Shown here piece by piece: positions 56,589-63,841 of a stretch of DNA of 64,000 nucleotides (positions are counted from its first letter, which is position 1; every line of letters starts with the position of its first letter). This DNA comes from Candidatus Brocadia sinica JPN1 (GTDB taxonomy: Bacteria > Planctomycetota > Brocadiia > Brocadiales > Brocadiaceae). A program made the translations under genes and the position numbers. Location of the stretch: positions 372,001-436,000 of the forward strand of contig NZ_BAFN01000001.1 in NCBI RefSeq assembly GCF_000949635.1, given 5' to 3'. Under the pieces are notes generated by a model, which did no database searches, was not told the DNA's origin, and worked only from the letters and a program-made list of their open reading frames with translations.

Positions 56589-57095
56589 TTACCTGTTCTC
56601 ATGACTTTTAATTTCTTCTGTGACATCTTTAACTTGTAGCTCTTTTAAAAGTTCCTCTTTGCGTTTACGAATTTCCTCTAAGGATGTCTGGATTGTAAAT
56701 TGATCTATATTTTCAGTGCTTTGCCCCCGGATTAATCGCTTCTTGTCTTCCAAAATACCCATAGCCACAATACGTTGAGCAAATGGAGTCTTTTTTATAT
56801 CTTCTTCGGTAATGCTTTTATATATCCTATGTTGTAAGACCTCATAATGTGTTGCAGTGTCTTTACTGAATCCCTCAAATTCCTCGCAATCCTGCAATCT
56901 TTGCCAAATGTTTTGTTTTGAGCATTTCAGGATGTCAGCTATCTGTTGTAGTGACAAATTCTTGCGCCGAAGCTCAATAATCTTTGCCAGTGGAATATCT
57001 TTGTTATTTCTGTTAATGCCGTCACTGGGTGAAATGATGTCAACATCTTCGGCCTGAATAGCCTTTATTGTTTCATTGGATTTGTTTTCAGTCAT
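56589..57095 (-). CDS. Helix-turn-helix DNA-binding protein of the mobile element
   Basis: 168 residues. A clear helix-turn-helix lies at about 38-68 (IIELRRKNLSLQQIADILKC then SKQNIWQRLQ), followed by helical, charged regions and a Lys/Glu-rich coiled coil near the C-terminus (LEEIRKRKEELLKELQVKD). GAGG is seven bases before the ATG. In this setting it could be a repressor/activator or a terminase-small-subunit-like protein; nothing decides. It is divergent from the small membrane genes at 57155, sharing a 59-base promoter region, so it may control them. Confidence 0.65.
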   Translation of the reverse strand: MTENKSNETIKAIQAEDVDIISPSDGINRNNKDIPLAKIIELRRKNLSLQQIADILKCSKQNIWQRLQDCEEFEGFSKDTATHYEVLQHRIYKSITEEDIKKTPFAQRIVAMGILEDKKRLIRGQSTENIDQFTIQTSLEEIRKRKEELLKELQVKDVTEEIKSHENR

Positions 57096-57137
57096 CGTTT
57101 TACCTCTTTTTACTGTTTTGTTTTTATTGTTATGTGG

Positions 57138-57143
57138 TATAAT
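57138..57143 (+). promoter_or_regulatory. -10 box for the small membrane-protein genes
   Basis: A perfect TATAAT preceded by TGG (extended -10) with only a weak -35. The ATG at 57155 is 11 bases further on, so the leader would be only about 5 bases. Confidence 0.5.
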
Positions 57144-57154
57144 GTATTCAAAAT

Positions 57155-57337
57155 ATGAATGAAAAACAAAGAGAAGACGTTGTTAAATTTCTGTATGACT
57201 TAGCAAAGCTTACATATACAGGTCTTATCATTGGTGGTATAATTTCACCAAAAGGACTTCTCTGGTTTCATATACTCTTTGGTGTCTGTGCATCAATAAT
57301 CTTTTTTATCGTAGCCTATAAACTTAGAAAGGAATAA
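57155..57337 (+). CDS. Small two-helix membrane protein (60 aa)
   Basis: 60 residues: a charged start (MNEKQREDVVKFLYDLAKL), then two hydrophobic segments (about 18-32 and 36-55) separated by SPKGLLW, and a basic end. It resembles short DUF6722-like membrane proteins from memory. There is no ribosome site, in line with a near-leaderless mRNA. It is first of three or four tiny genes on the plus strand within the mobile element. A holin-like or toxin-like role is imaginable but not supported by a lysis neighbour. Confidence 0.6.
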   Translation: MNEKQREDVVKFLYDLAKLTYTGLIIGGIISPKGLLWFHILFGVCASIIFFIVAYKLRKE

Positions 57338-57341
57338 CGTT

Positions 57342-57443
57342 ATGGATTCGCTTAGCTTACTTTTCATATTGGCAATCGCAATAACGCTTATCGGCTTTGG
57401 TATTTATTATTTCCAGGAACGGAAGAAAAAGCACACCCATTGA
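57342..57443 (+). CDS. 33-aa single-helix membrane protein
   Basis: ATG at 57342 with AAAGGA eight bases upstream. The protein is one hydrophobic helix (SLLFILAIAITLIGFGIYYF) followed by a short basic tail QERKKKHTH. Four bases after the previous stop. Its layout is repeated in the next gene. Confidence 0.55.
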   Translation: MDSLSLLFILAIAITLIGFGIYYFQERKKKHTH

Positions 57444-57450
57444 TTTAACA

Positions 57451-57552
57451 ATGAATGAAACCAACCTTTTAATAATCTTTGGTGTAGGAATTGTTGCCTT
57501 GTGGGTAATGTATTTCTATATCACAAGACACGAAAAGCACAAACACGGCTAA
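57451..57552 (+). CDS. 33-aa single-helix membrane protein, second of the pair
   Basis: ATG at 57451, seven bases after the previous stop. One hydrophobic helix (NLLIIFGVGIVALWVMYFYI) and a tail TRHEKHKHG. Same length and same plan (helix, then Lys/His-rich tail) as the gene before it, so the two look like diverged duplicates. Confidence 0.55.
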   Translation: MNETNLLIIFGVGIVALWVMYFYITRHEKHKHG

Positions 57553-57553
57553 T

Positions 57554-57664
57554 TTGACCAATACAGCCCGAAAAGAATCCACCGCAAAAGCTCAAAGCAC
57601 ATCAGCCACGTTAGAAAATCATACAGGTTACCCATCAAACAAACTCCGTGTCCTTACGGATTGA
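57554..57664 (+). CDS. Possible 36-aa protein following the membrane pair
   Basis: An open frame from TTG 57554 directly after the preceding stop, polar and Thr/Ser-rich (TNTARKESTAKAQSTSATLE ... GYPSNKLRVLTD). It overlaps the end of the convergent methylase gene by 37 bases. Only its position and protein-like composition support it. Confidence 0.25.
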   Translation: MTNTARKESTAKAQSTSATLENHTGYPSNKLRVLTD

Positions 57665-58464
57665 AAATTGCAGTATAAGACCTCTTGGGTTCTTGGCTTT
57701 TCCTCACCTTCTGACTTATGGGATCCCTTGAACGATTGATATTCATATCTATTCCAGCCCTTGTATAATTCATCATATAAGCTATTCTGATAGTGTGAAA
57801 CCATAGCCTTGCCCTTTACCTTGTTCAATAGCTCTGCAAGGTTGTAATGGTCATCCTGGCTAAAGGAATCCTTGCCGTAATAATGTTCTGAATTCAGATA
57901 AGGTGAATCGCAAAAAAACAGGGTGTCTTCTGAATCATATCGCTTAATGCAATCGGTATAGTCTAAGGACTCAATACAAACGTTTCTGAGACGTTCTGCA
58001 ACCATGTCAAAGGTCTCAATAGTATTCCGAAAGCTTGTTATTGGATTACGTCCGGTGGTAGAAGGTACAGCAAAGCCACCCCTTAGCTGATCGCCTGAAA
58101 AGCATGTCCTGTTTAGGTAATACCACTGTGCTACACGCTCAATTTCGTCCTGTGGGATATTGCCTTGTTTCCAGTTTGCCCTTATCCCTTGCCATAAACT
58201 TCGGGAATATGGCATATAGTTTAAAAGGTTAGTCAACATTTGGCATTTCCCCGGTTCCTGAATGACCCTAAAGAAGGTTACCAAATAATTATCGATATCG
58301 TTTATAACTCCCGCCTGAGACGGTTCTTTTCCAAAGAGTAAATGTCCGGCGCCGCAAAAGGGTTCACAATAAAGGGTATGCTGTGGTATATGCTGAGATA
58401 GCCAGCTTGCCAGAAAATATTTCCCGCCCATGCGATTAACAGGACTCCTTAAGGCAACATTCAT
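57628..58464 (-). CDS. DNA adenine N6-methyltransferase (Dam/D12 class)
   Basis: 278 residues. SAM-binding motif CEPFCGAGHLLF (33-44) and N-terminal RSPVNRMGGKYFLASWL are D12-class features. The catalytic DPPY is here FCDSPYL (Asp186-Ser-Pro-Tyr189), a first-Pro to Ser change seen in some members. It probably methylates GATC or a related site to protect or mark element DNA; no restriction enzyme gene is adjacent, so it acts as an orphan methylase. Four bases after the excisionase-like gene, in the same operon. Confidence 0.88.
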   Translation of the reverse strand: MNVALRSPVNRMGGKYFLASWLSQHIPQHTLYCEPFCGAGHLLFGKEPSQAGVINDIDNYLVTFFRVIQEPGKCQMLTNLLNYMPYSRSLWQGIRANWKQGNIPQDEIERVAQWYYLNRTCFSGDQLRGGFAVPSTTGRNPITSFRNTIETFDMVAERLRNVCIESLDYTDCIKRYDSEDTLFFCDSPYLNSEHYYGKDSFSQDDHYNLAELLNKVKGKAMVSHYQNSLYDELYKGWNRYEYQSFKGSHKSEGEEKPRTQEVLYCNFQSVRTRSLFDG

Positions 58465-58468
58465 ACGT

Positions 58469-58657
58469 TTATATCCGCTCGGTAAGATTCTCGTTGATAA
58501 ATGCCTGTAAATCCTCTGGCCGAAACCTATTTAGCTTGCCTATCTTTACCACCGCTATTTCCCTGCGCATTACCATTTGGTATAATGTATTTTTCTTGAT
58601 GCCCAACAAGCTAGACGCTTCATCCATGTTTAGAAGTCTGTTATTATCTATTTGCAT
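58469..58657 (-). CDS. Excisionase-like winged-helix (HTH_17) protein
   Basis: 62 residues, one MerR-type helix-turn-helix: LLNMDEASSLLGIKKNTLYQ, MVMRREIAVVKIGKLNRF, RPEDLQAFI. This is the AlpA/excisionase fold used to direct recombinase excision or to bind the element origin. Its start overlaps the end of the PC4-like gene by 10 bases; the methylase follows after 4 bases. Confidence 0.8.
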   Translation of the reverse strand: MQIDNNRLLNMDEASSLLGIKKNTLYQMVMRREIAVVKIGKLNRFRPEDLQAFINENLTERI

Positions 58658-58887
58658 TCTTTTACCCCCATTTGTTTTGCCTTATTGAGTAATCCGATAA
58701 GTATATCCACCTTGCCCGGTGGTAACGTTATGCCTTTTTTCGTGAAACACCACTCATTTTTTTCATTTAGGAAATATGTTCGTATGTCCAAGTAATCAAA
58801 CCCTTTGTATTCCTTCATGGATACCACTACCTTTTCGCCTTCTTTCTTCTGAATTTCACCAAATTTAACACCTTGTTCATTTGTCAT
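58648..58887 (-). CDS. PC4/YdbC-like single-strand DNA-binding protein
   Basis: 79 residues with the transcriptional-coactivator PC4 fold pattern: VVVSMKEYKGFDYLDIRTYF, then NEWCFTKKGITLPPGKVDIL. Bacterial members bind single-stranded DNA and are frequent in mobile elements, probably in replication or late transcription. It lies between a hypothetical gene and the excisionase-like gene in one tightly packed operon with the primase-helicase. Confidence 0.8.
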   Translation of the reverse strand: MTNEQGVKFGEIQKKEGEKVVVSMKEYKGFDYLDIRTYFLNEKNEWCFTKKGITLPPGKVDILIGLLNKAKQMGVKECK

Positions 58888-58908
58888 AAATACCTCTAAA
58901 TAAAAGTT

Positions 58909-59289
58909 TTAGTTAGAATAAAATGATTTGTATTTGTCGATTAAGTCACATCGGCCAATTTCTTTTAAGGTGTCACATACAGATTGACCGCCGTTCCAGT
59001 AATGGTATTTCCTGTGACTATTAAAGGGAATGACCAACACCCCGGAATCGGTGACATACGGTTCGGTCTGTCCGGGTTCGCAATTCTCGCCCATGATGCA
59101 CATTCTCTCGTTTAAAGACTCTTTCTCTGCCGAAATCTCACCTATAGGCTCGCCTATCGTTTTAATCTTGCCTTCCATGATAAGCTTTAAGGCCTTTTCC
59201 TCTGCAATGGTGATTACCTGTCCGGGATGTAAGTTTAAATCGCCCTGTTTTGTTTTGACTGTGAAAGGTGTCGTTACTTCGTATCTCAT
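58909..59289 (-). CDS. Mobile-element hypothetical protein (126 aa)
   Basis: 126 residues. It starts with a short beta-rich part (MRYEVTTPFTVKTKQGDLNL HPGQVITI across the first 28 residues), followed by a helical stretch and a region with VLVIPFNSHRKYHYWNGGQS and CDTLKEIGRCDLIDKY. Two cysteines in ERMCIMGENC could bind metal. I do not recognise it. The ATGA overlap with the primase-helicase gene shows co-translation, so a replication-accessory role is plausible. Confidence 0.6.
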   Translation of the reverse strand: MRYEVTTPFTVKTKQGDLNLHPGQVITIAEEKALKLIMEGKIKTIGEPIGEISAEKESLNERMCIMGENCEPGQTEPYVTDSGVLVIPFNSHRKYHYWNGGQSVCDTLKEIGRCDLIDKYKSFYSN

Positions 59290-61091
59290 AGTTCAACCCC
59301 CAAATCATCAAGGTTTATAGGTTCGTTCGATACTGTATTTTTTACCGAAAATTCTTGTTCCCGTTCTTGAAAATTTGCAGAATTTTGGGGACAAGAATAA
59401 TCCTTGATTTTATGCGGGTATCCAGCCGTTTCGGGGTTCTTGTTTTCATGTTCCCAACATATACCGGGAACAAGGGAACAAGAATATTTAAAGGGGTCGC
59501 CTTTGCCCCCTTTTCCGTCTCGCTTAACCTCTTTCCCAACCATTTCCCGAAGCGCCTTTCTTTTGTTAACAGTTTTGCCTTCAACCCCATCCATGATTAC
59601 TGCCTCCGTAACCGGTTCGGCTTGTACTGATAAGAATTCAATAATTGCCGTTTTTGACAAATTAATATCCTCTTCCTGTCGGCTACCACCAAAAACGAGA
59701 CGCCTTGTCGTTTTATCATAACCTAATATAATTTCTTCTAAATCCTCCCCATACCTCTGAATCGTCTTAATTGTCCTATAATGTTCGTGACGTCCCATTA
59801 TCATAAGAGTATCGACACTACCAAAGATTGCTTGGCTACCCAAAACACAATTACCATCCTGGCTATCCATTTTGTTGGCATGATGAACACATAGGACGTG
59901 AGTTCCGGTATTTCTAGATAATCGCAATAAGGGCTCTAAAGCATTTGTGACTTGGACATAATCGTTCCCATCTTTAACCTTTGTCAAACGAAATAAGGGG
60001 TCTATTATTAAAAGCAATGGTTTTAATGATTCGATTTGTTTAATGGCATCGGCAGGTGCTCCCCCAACATAAATGTGAATTTCCTCTTTGCCGCTTGCTC
60101 CCATAACCTGAAAATGTCTTTTTACTTCTGACCGCTTTTCTTCTAAAGCCAAATAGATAACTGCACCTTGATTAACGTCTCTGCCTAGAAATGGCTTATT
60201 TCTTGCAATACATAGCCCCAAATTTCTAGCAAGTGTGGATTTCCCAACTTTTGGCTTTGCCACCAATACAGAAAAACCGCCAGAAGGGAGTAACCTGTCA
60301 ACCAGCCAAGTTGTAACCTCTTCAGGCTCTTGAAATAAACTGTCTAAACGCGTTAACACCATTGCTGCTGGTCTTTCTTTTTGGTGTTTTTCGAAAATAC
60401 TCCTTACCGTTTGCTCAATCTCTTTTACCGACAATGGCGGATTGTTTTTTAAATTCCATAACCTTGCGTTCTCCAAACACTCTTCGAAGGTAAGACCGTC
60501 CCTTGCCCATGATCCCACAAGTCTTGCAAGGGTAGTATTACGATCGCCCTTTGTAGCCCCCCGGTAGAGTTCTTTCAATGGCGTTTTATCCTCTGGTGTT
60601 TTAGCCAAAATTATTTCTGGAAACTCTGCTAAAGGCAAATCATCAAGACTTTTCGATTTCACCCACATATATTGGCATCCCGAAAAGTGCACGGACGGTG
60701 GAGCTACCACATAACCACCGTCACCCCGAAGGTCAGTCCCTGGTAGGTTATCACGTTTTTGAAAATTCCTTATGCCTTCTTTATATTTATAATAAGCATG
60801 AAATCCCTTCTTAGTCATTACCAATGGGGTTTCGGGAAAGTTCATTTCTCTTGCATACTGGACGGCTTCCGGGGTGTCAAAGTCAATAACTGCAATCCCT
60901 GATATTTTGCCAGTGACGATGCCGATATTATTTTGGCTGCCATTTCCAAACCATTCTTTCAATTCCTCATCCGTAGCATAACGCTTTTGATATTCAGCCC
61001 AGGGTATTAAAGGTTTTTTATCTTTCGGGACAAGCGGTATTACCGAAAAGTTTTTTGAACGATAATAAAAAGCCATTTCAAGAGTTTTCAT
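59286..61091 (-). CDS. PrimPol (bifunctional primase/polymerase) fused to RepA-like helicase
   Basis: 601 residues. Residues about 5-165 are a Prim-Pol domain with the metal-binding pair Asp70/Asp72 (IAVIDFDTP), His98 (GFHAYYKY) and GTDLRGDGGYVVAPPSVH. Residues about 255-470 are a RecA-like AAA_25 helicase with Walker A AKPKVGKST (278-286) and Walker B LLLIIDPLFRL, plus the CVHHANK sensor. This fusion initiates replication of plasmids, phages and satellites. The gene starts one base after the ribbon-helix-helix gene stop (TAA-a-ATG). It marks the element as able to replicate by itself. Confidence 0.88.
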   Translation of the reverse strand: MKTLEMAFYYRSKNFSVIPLVPKDKKPLIPWAEYQKRYATDEELKEWFGNGSQNNIGIVTGKISGIAVIDFDTPEAVQYAREMNFPETPLVMTKKGFHAYYKYKEGIRNFQKRDNLPGTDLRGDGGYVVAPPSVHFSGCQYMWVKSKSLDDLPLAEFPEIILAKTPEDKTPLKELYRGATKGDRNTTLARLVGSWARDGLTFEECLENARLWNLKNNPPLSVKEIEQTVRSIFEKHQKERPAAMVLTRLDSLFQEPEEVTTWLVDRLLPSGGFSVLVAKPKVGKSTLARNLGLCIARNKPFLGRDVNQGAVIYLALEEKRSEVKRHFQVMGASGKEEIHIYVGGAPADAIKQIESLKPLLLIIDPLFRLTKVKDGNDYVQVTNALEPLLRLSRNTGTHVLCVHHANKMDSQDGNCVLGSQAIFGSVDTLMIMGRHEHYRTIKTIQRYGEDLEEIILGYDKTTRRLVFGGSRQEEDINLSKTAIIEFLSVQAEPVTEAVIMDGVEGKTVNKRKALREMVGKEVKRDGKGGKGDPFKYSCSLVPGICWEHENKNPETAGYPHKIKDYSCPQNSANFQEREQEFSVKNTVSNEPINLDDLGVEL

Positions 61092-61092
61092 T

Positions 61093-61263
61093 TTATCCGT
61101 TCCCGCTCCTCTCAGAACATTTGCAATCTTTGCTTTTCAAAACAAGAGTAATTCCATTTCGCACTATTTCACTAATTGGCTTGCCAAGTTTATAACTGGT
61201 CTCCTTTAATGCGTTGTAAGTTTTCCCACTGATTAATATGTTCAAATGTCGATAGCCTTCCAT
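61093..61263 (-). CDS. Ribbon-helix-helix (CopG-like) regulator
   Basis: The start is set at ATG 61263, four bases after GGGGG. 56 residues with the pattern RHLNILISGKTYNALKETSY then KLGKPISEIVRNGITLVLK, a beta strand plus two helices as in CopG/Arc repressors that control plasmid copy number. It is coupled to the primase-helicase gene (one-base gap), so it probably limits replication. Two closing cysteines (KDCKCSERS) are not typical. Confidence 0.7.
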   Translation of the reverse strand: MEGYRHLNILISGKTYNALKETSYKLGKPISEIVRNGITLVLKSKDCKCSERSGNG

Positions 61264-61276
61264 TTTTCCCCCATAA

Positions 61277-61326
61277 ATAAAAAAGGTCACAAATTACGAA
61301 CAAACACTTGTCCGCAACTGTGACCT
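61277..61326 (-). terminator. Terminator between the zinc-finger gene and the replication operon
   Basis: AGGTCACA/TGTGACCT outer arms (61284-61291, 61319-61326) and CGAACAA/TTGTCCG inner arms (61297-61303, 61308-61314, one G-U pair), then a T-run on the minus strand reaching nearly to the RHH ribosome site. The layout mirrors the terminator before the integrase. Confidence 0.7.
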
Positions 61327-61436
61327 ATGATATTTATTGCTTTGCTTAAATGAAACTACATCCAGGTAATTTCTTTATTCACGAATTCGGTATTTACATA
61401 CATCCCCCTTTAAACACCGCATAAGACAAGAAATTT

Positions 61437-62207
61437 TTATGAAATTCCGTATTTCAAGCTTGTCTTCCTTTTATAATTCCTAAAAGTCTCTCCACACTCA
61501 TATACCAATTTATATGCTCTTTCCTTAGCTTCTCTTGGTAGGAATTTCTCTTTGTCTATTAACCATTTTTCAAACTCTTGAATGTCTGCTTTTTGTCGAT
61601 TTCTCTTATTGCGATCTCTCCCCGTGCTGACACGTTTGTTAATGTCTTCTCTGGACGATTCACCAAATTTTTTCCCGCAAACCTCATCACAAAAAACACT
61701 CTTTGGTTTACCCCGGCCTTTACGCTTTTCTACAATCCAAAATGTTCCGCAACATTTGCATTGTTTTAAACGTGAGTGTAAGTCTTTACGCTTTTCCCAA
61801 AAACCATAAATACAGGCGCATATTGTGCTTTCTAGACTACCACCAAATCTAACCCGATTGTCTTTTTCGTATTTCCTGAGAAACTCACCTATTAGATATG
61901 GGCTTTCTTCGTATTCACTAAGCTCAATCCCCATATTTATTCTTGCCAAGTATGAAAAGATATAAAACACCTTATTCCACAATTCAAATTCTTTACCTGT
62001 TGGTGGGAATCCGTATTTCCCCAGGAATATATTAAATTCCTCTGCTGTAGGATAGCACTTGCCATGACCAGCAAATACAGGTTTGCCGTTTTCTGTAATC
62101 CACGAATAACCTTTATGATCAACAACTCCACGATTACTTTTATGTTCTGCAATAGCCCTATTTATAGCATCCCTGGTGTACCCTAGCCCCTTATAATATT
62201 CTGTCAA
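61437..62207 (-). CDS. Zinc-finger protein of the mobile element, probably 5'-truncated by IS3
   Basis: 256 residues from a TTG at 62207, the only start in the open stretch. The frame continues upstream (LNDLSAETIKSL) to a stop at 62247-62249 right at the IS3 end, so the original N-terminus was probably cut away. A CGNR-like zinc finger is visible at about 150-185 (KQCKCCGTFWIVEKRK ... SVFCDEVCGKKF). A basic region follows. Likely DNA-binding; the function is unknown. It is followed by a terminator. Confidence 0.6.
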   Translation of the reverse strand: MTEYYKGLGYTRDAINRAIAEHKSNRGVVDHKGYSWITENGKPVFAGHGKCYPTAEEFNIFLGKYGFPPTGKEFELWNKVFYIFSYLARINMGIELSEYEESPYLIGEFLRKYEKDNRVRFGGSLESTICACIYGFWEKRKDLHSRLKQCKCCGTFWIVEKRKGRGKPKSVFCDEVCGKKFGESSREDINKRVSTGRDRNKRNRQKADIQEFEKWLIDKEKFLPREAKERAYKLVYECGETFRNYKRKTSLKYGIS

Positions 62208-62422
62208 AGATTTGATTGTTTCTGCCGATAAGTCGTTTAATGGTTAAGGTGTACCCCATTGTCTAGACAATTATTTAATAAAAATAAGATAGAATTTTAG
62301 TATTGTTTATGCGAAGTATCTTTTAATTATTTGATGAGCAGGAAAACGGAATGGAGCGGAGCGGAATGGAGTTTTTCTGCTCATCCGCCGTGCATTTCTC
62401 CGTTCTTGCTTTCTTGCCATTT

Positions 62423-63307
62423 TTACCCGGTCAGTTCAAGAGTATTTACCATCTCTCCTTTCCGTGCCTTTTTGTTACTACAATACAGCGTTGCTGGCGC
62501 TCTGTATTTAAGCGACTGATGTAATCTCTCGTTGTTATAAAAATCAAAATACCTCCTTAAACCATCCACTGCCTCTCTTACCGTCTTATAGTCTTTTAAA
62601 TACACCTCCTCGTATTTTATCGACCTCCACAAACGCTCTATAAAAATGTTATCAAACACTCGTCCCCTTCCATCCATGCTGATCTTTACCCCGGCTCCCT
62701 CTAATTTCCCAGTAAACGCATTGCTCGTAAACTGCGATCCCTGGTCCGTGTTAAATATCTCAGGGCATCCCTTCCTTATTGCCCTGTCTAATGCTTCCAG
62801 ACAAAATCCCACATCCAGGGTTATTGATGTCTCCCACGACAGCACATACCGACTATACCAGTCCATTATTGCCATGAGATATACATACCCCTGATTGAGC
62901 CGTATGTACGTTATATCCGCACACCACACGTGATCTGGATACTCTATACTCAATCCTCTGAGTAAATATGGGTATTTCTTGTGTCCTTCACCTCCTTTAC
63001 TTAGCCAAGGCTTCGGATAGATCGCATATAATCCCATCTTCCTCATTAACCGTTTTACCCTCTTAGGGTTTACCTCATGCCCTTCCTTTCTTAACCATGC
63101 CGTCAACCGCCTTACCCCATAAAACGGATACCCCGTATAATACTCATCTATCAGGTTCATCAATTGAAGATTATATGCACTCTCACCAATCGCCTTATAA
63201 TAAAAGACTGAACGGGATATCCCCAGTAACTCACACTGCCGACTTACACTTATCTCCTCATTTTCTGGCTCTATTAACCTCTTCCTTTCCTCAACCGTTG
63301 ATCCCAA
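62423..63307 (-). CDS. IS3-family transposase OrfB (integrase catalytic part)
   Basis: 294 codons from a TTG in the overlap; normally made as an OrfAB fusion by -1 frameshift. HTH_21 region (SRQCELLGISRSVFYYK) and the rve catalytic domain with the D-D-E triad: VWCADITYIRL, IFNTDQGSQFTSNAF, and the Glu in NIFIERLWRSIKYEEVYL. The family ending YNNERLHQSLKYRAPATLY is complete, so the enzyme looks functional. Confidence 0.9.
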   Translation of the reverse strand: MGSTVEERKRLIEPENEEISVSRQCELLGISRSVFYYKAIGESAYNLQLMNLIDEYYTGYPFYGVRRLTAWLRKEGHEVNPKRVKRLMRKMGLYAIYPKPWLSKGGEGHKKYPYLLRGLSIEYPDHVWCADITYIRLNQGYVYLMAIMDWYSRYVLSWETSITLDVGFCLEALDRAIRKGCPEIFNTDQGSQFTSNAFTGKLEGAGVKISMDGRGRVFDNIFIERLWRSIKYEEVYLKDYKTVREAVDGLRRYFDFYNNERLHQSLKYRAPATLYCSNKKARKGEMVNTLELTG

Positions 63308-63575
63308 CTTTTTTTTTCAGCCAATCCAGTTCAACCTTCAATTGCCCTATCTGCTGGTACAACGACGCACGCAATTCATCCTCCTTTCTGGCATCTTGCA
63401 CCTTCTTCAGCGAAAATATCCTCGGTATCTCTTCTATTACCTGCTTCTTCCACTGTGCTATCTGCGTTGGGTGTACCCCATATTGCCCTGCTAGCTCGTT
63501 TGCAGTCTTCTCCCCCTTTATCGCTTCTATCGCTACTCTCGCCTTAAATTCCCCATTATATTGCTTCCTCTCCAC
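63291..63575 (-). CDS. IS3-family transposase OrfA
   Basis: 94 residues. Helix-turn-helix (FKARVAIEAIKGEKTANELA, GQYGVHPTQIAQWKKQ) followed by a leucine-zipper-like helix (LRASLYQQIGQLKVELDWLK). OrfA binds the element ends and regulates transposition. It overlaps OrfB by 17 bases. Confidence 0.9.
   Translation of the reverse strand: MERKQYNGEFKARVAIEAIKGEKTANELAGQYGVHPTQIAQWKKQVIEEIPRIFSLKKVQDARKEDELRASLYQQIGQLKVELDWLKKKVGING
63308..63317 (-). promoter_or_regulatory. Slippery A9G run for -1 frameshifting between OrfA and OrfB
   Basis: On the coding strand, nine A residues then G (codons AAA AAA AAA G) lie in the overlap. A -1 slip joins DWLKKK to KLGSTVEERKRL, giving the OrfAB transposase. 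IS3 elements commonly use A6G/A7-type slippery runs. Confidence 0.7.
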
Positions 63576-63754
63576 CTCTTATTTTATACCCCCTTTCCAA
63601 ACCTTTTTCTCTTCCATGCCTGCCTTTAGCCAGGCATGATTTTCTATCTTAACATACTGTCCAGTTTTTGGGGTACATTATAGGTTCAGGTTCTTTGGTA
63701 GGTGTTCTCTTAAGAGGATTTACTATTGGTCTGAAAGCACTTAGAACGCCCTTT

Positions 63755-63841
63755 TTAAAAGGAAGGTTTGCAAATTCTAAAATCCCCTTGAATAGGTTCA
63801 AAAGCTTTCTTTGCTTCCGGTGTGCCTTTTGGTGTGCTCAT
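63755..63841 (-). pseudogene. Short frame with strong ribosome site, probable start of a gene cut by IS3
   Basis: AGGGGG lies four bases before ATG 63841; the frame gives MSTPKGTPEAKKAFEPIQGD and stops after 28 codons. In the next frame a proline/lysine-rich segment (GVLSAFRPIVNPLKRTPTKE) runs to the IS3 end at 63677. This looks like one gene with a frame shift, cut by IS3; it may once have joined the zinc-finger frame beyond the element. Function unknown. Confidence 0.4.

Larger units (their letters stand above)
62250..63677 (-). mobile_element. IS3-family insertion sequence, about 1.43 kb
   Basis: Two overlapping transposase frames lie between terminal inverted repeats: TGTACCCCATTGTCTAGACA at 62250 and, reading inward from 63677, TGTACCCCAAAAACTGGACA. 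No clean 3-4 bp target duplication is seen (agg left, tta right). Confidence 0.8.
53664..63841. mobile_element. Integrated mobile element (integrative plasmid or phage-satellite type); ends approximate
   Basis: A coherent cargo on mostly one strand: tyrosine recombinase, HTH protein, adenine methylase, excisionase-like HTH, PC4-like protein, PrimPol-helicase, ribbon-helix-helix protein and zinc-finger protein, plus small membrane genes on the other strand. No capsid, tail, terminase large subunit or conjugation genes are seen. Attachment sites were not identified; the left end should lie in 53664-53853 and the right end at or beyond the window edge. Confidence 0.55.
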
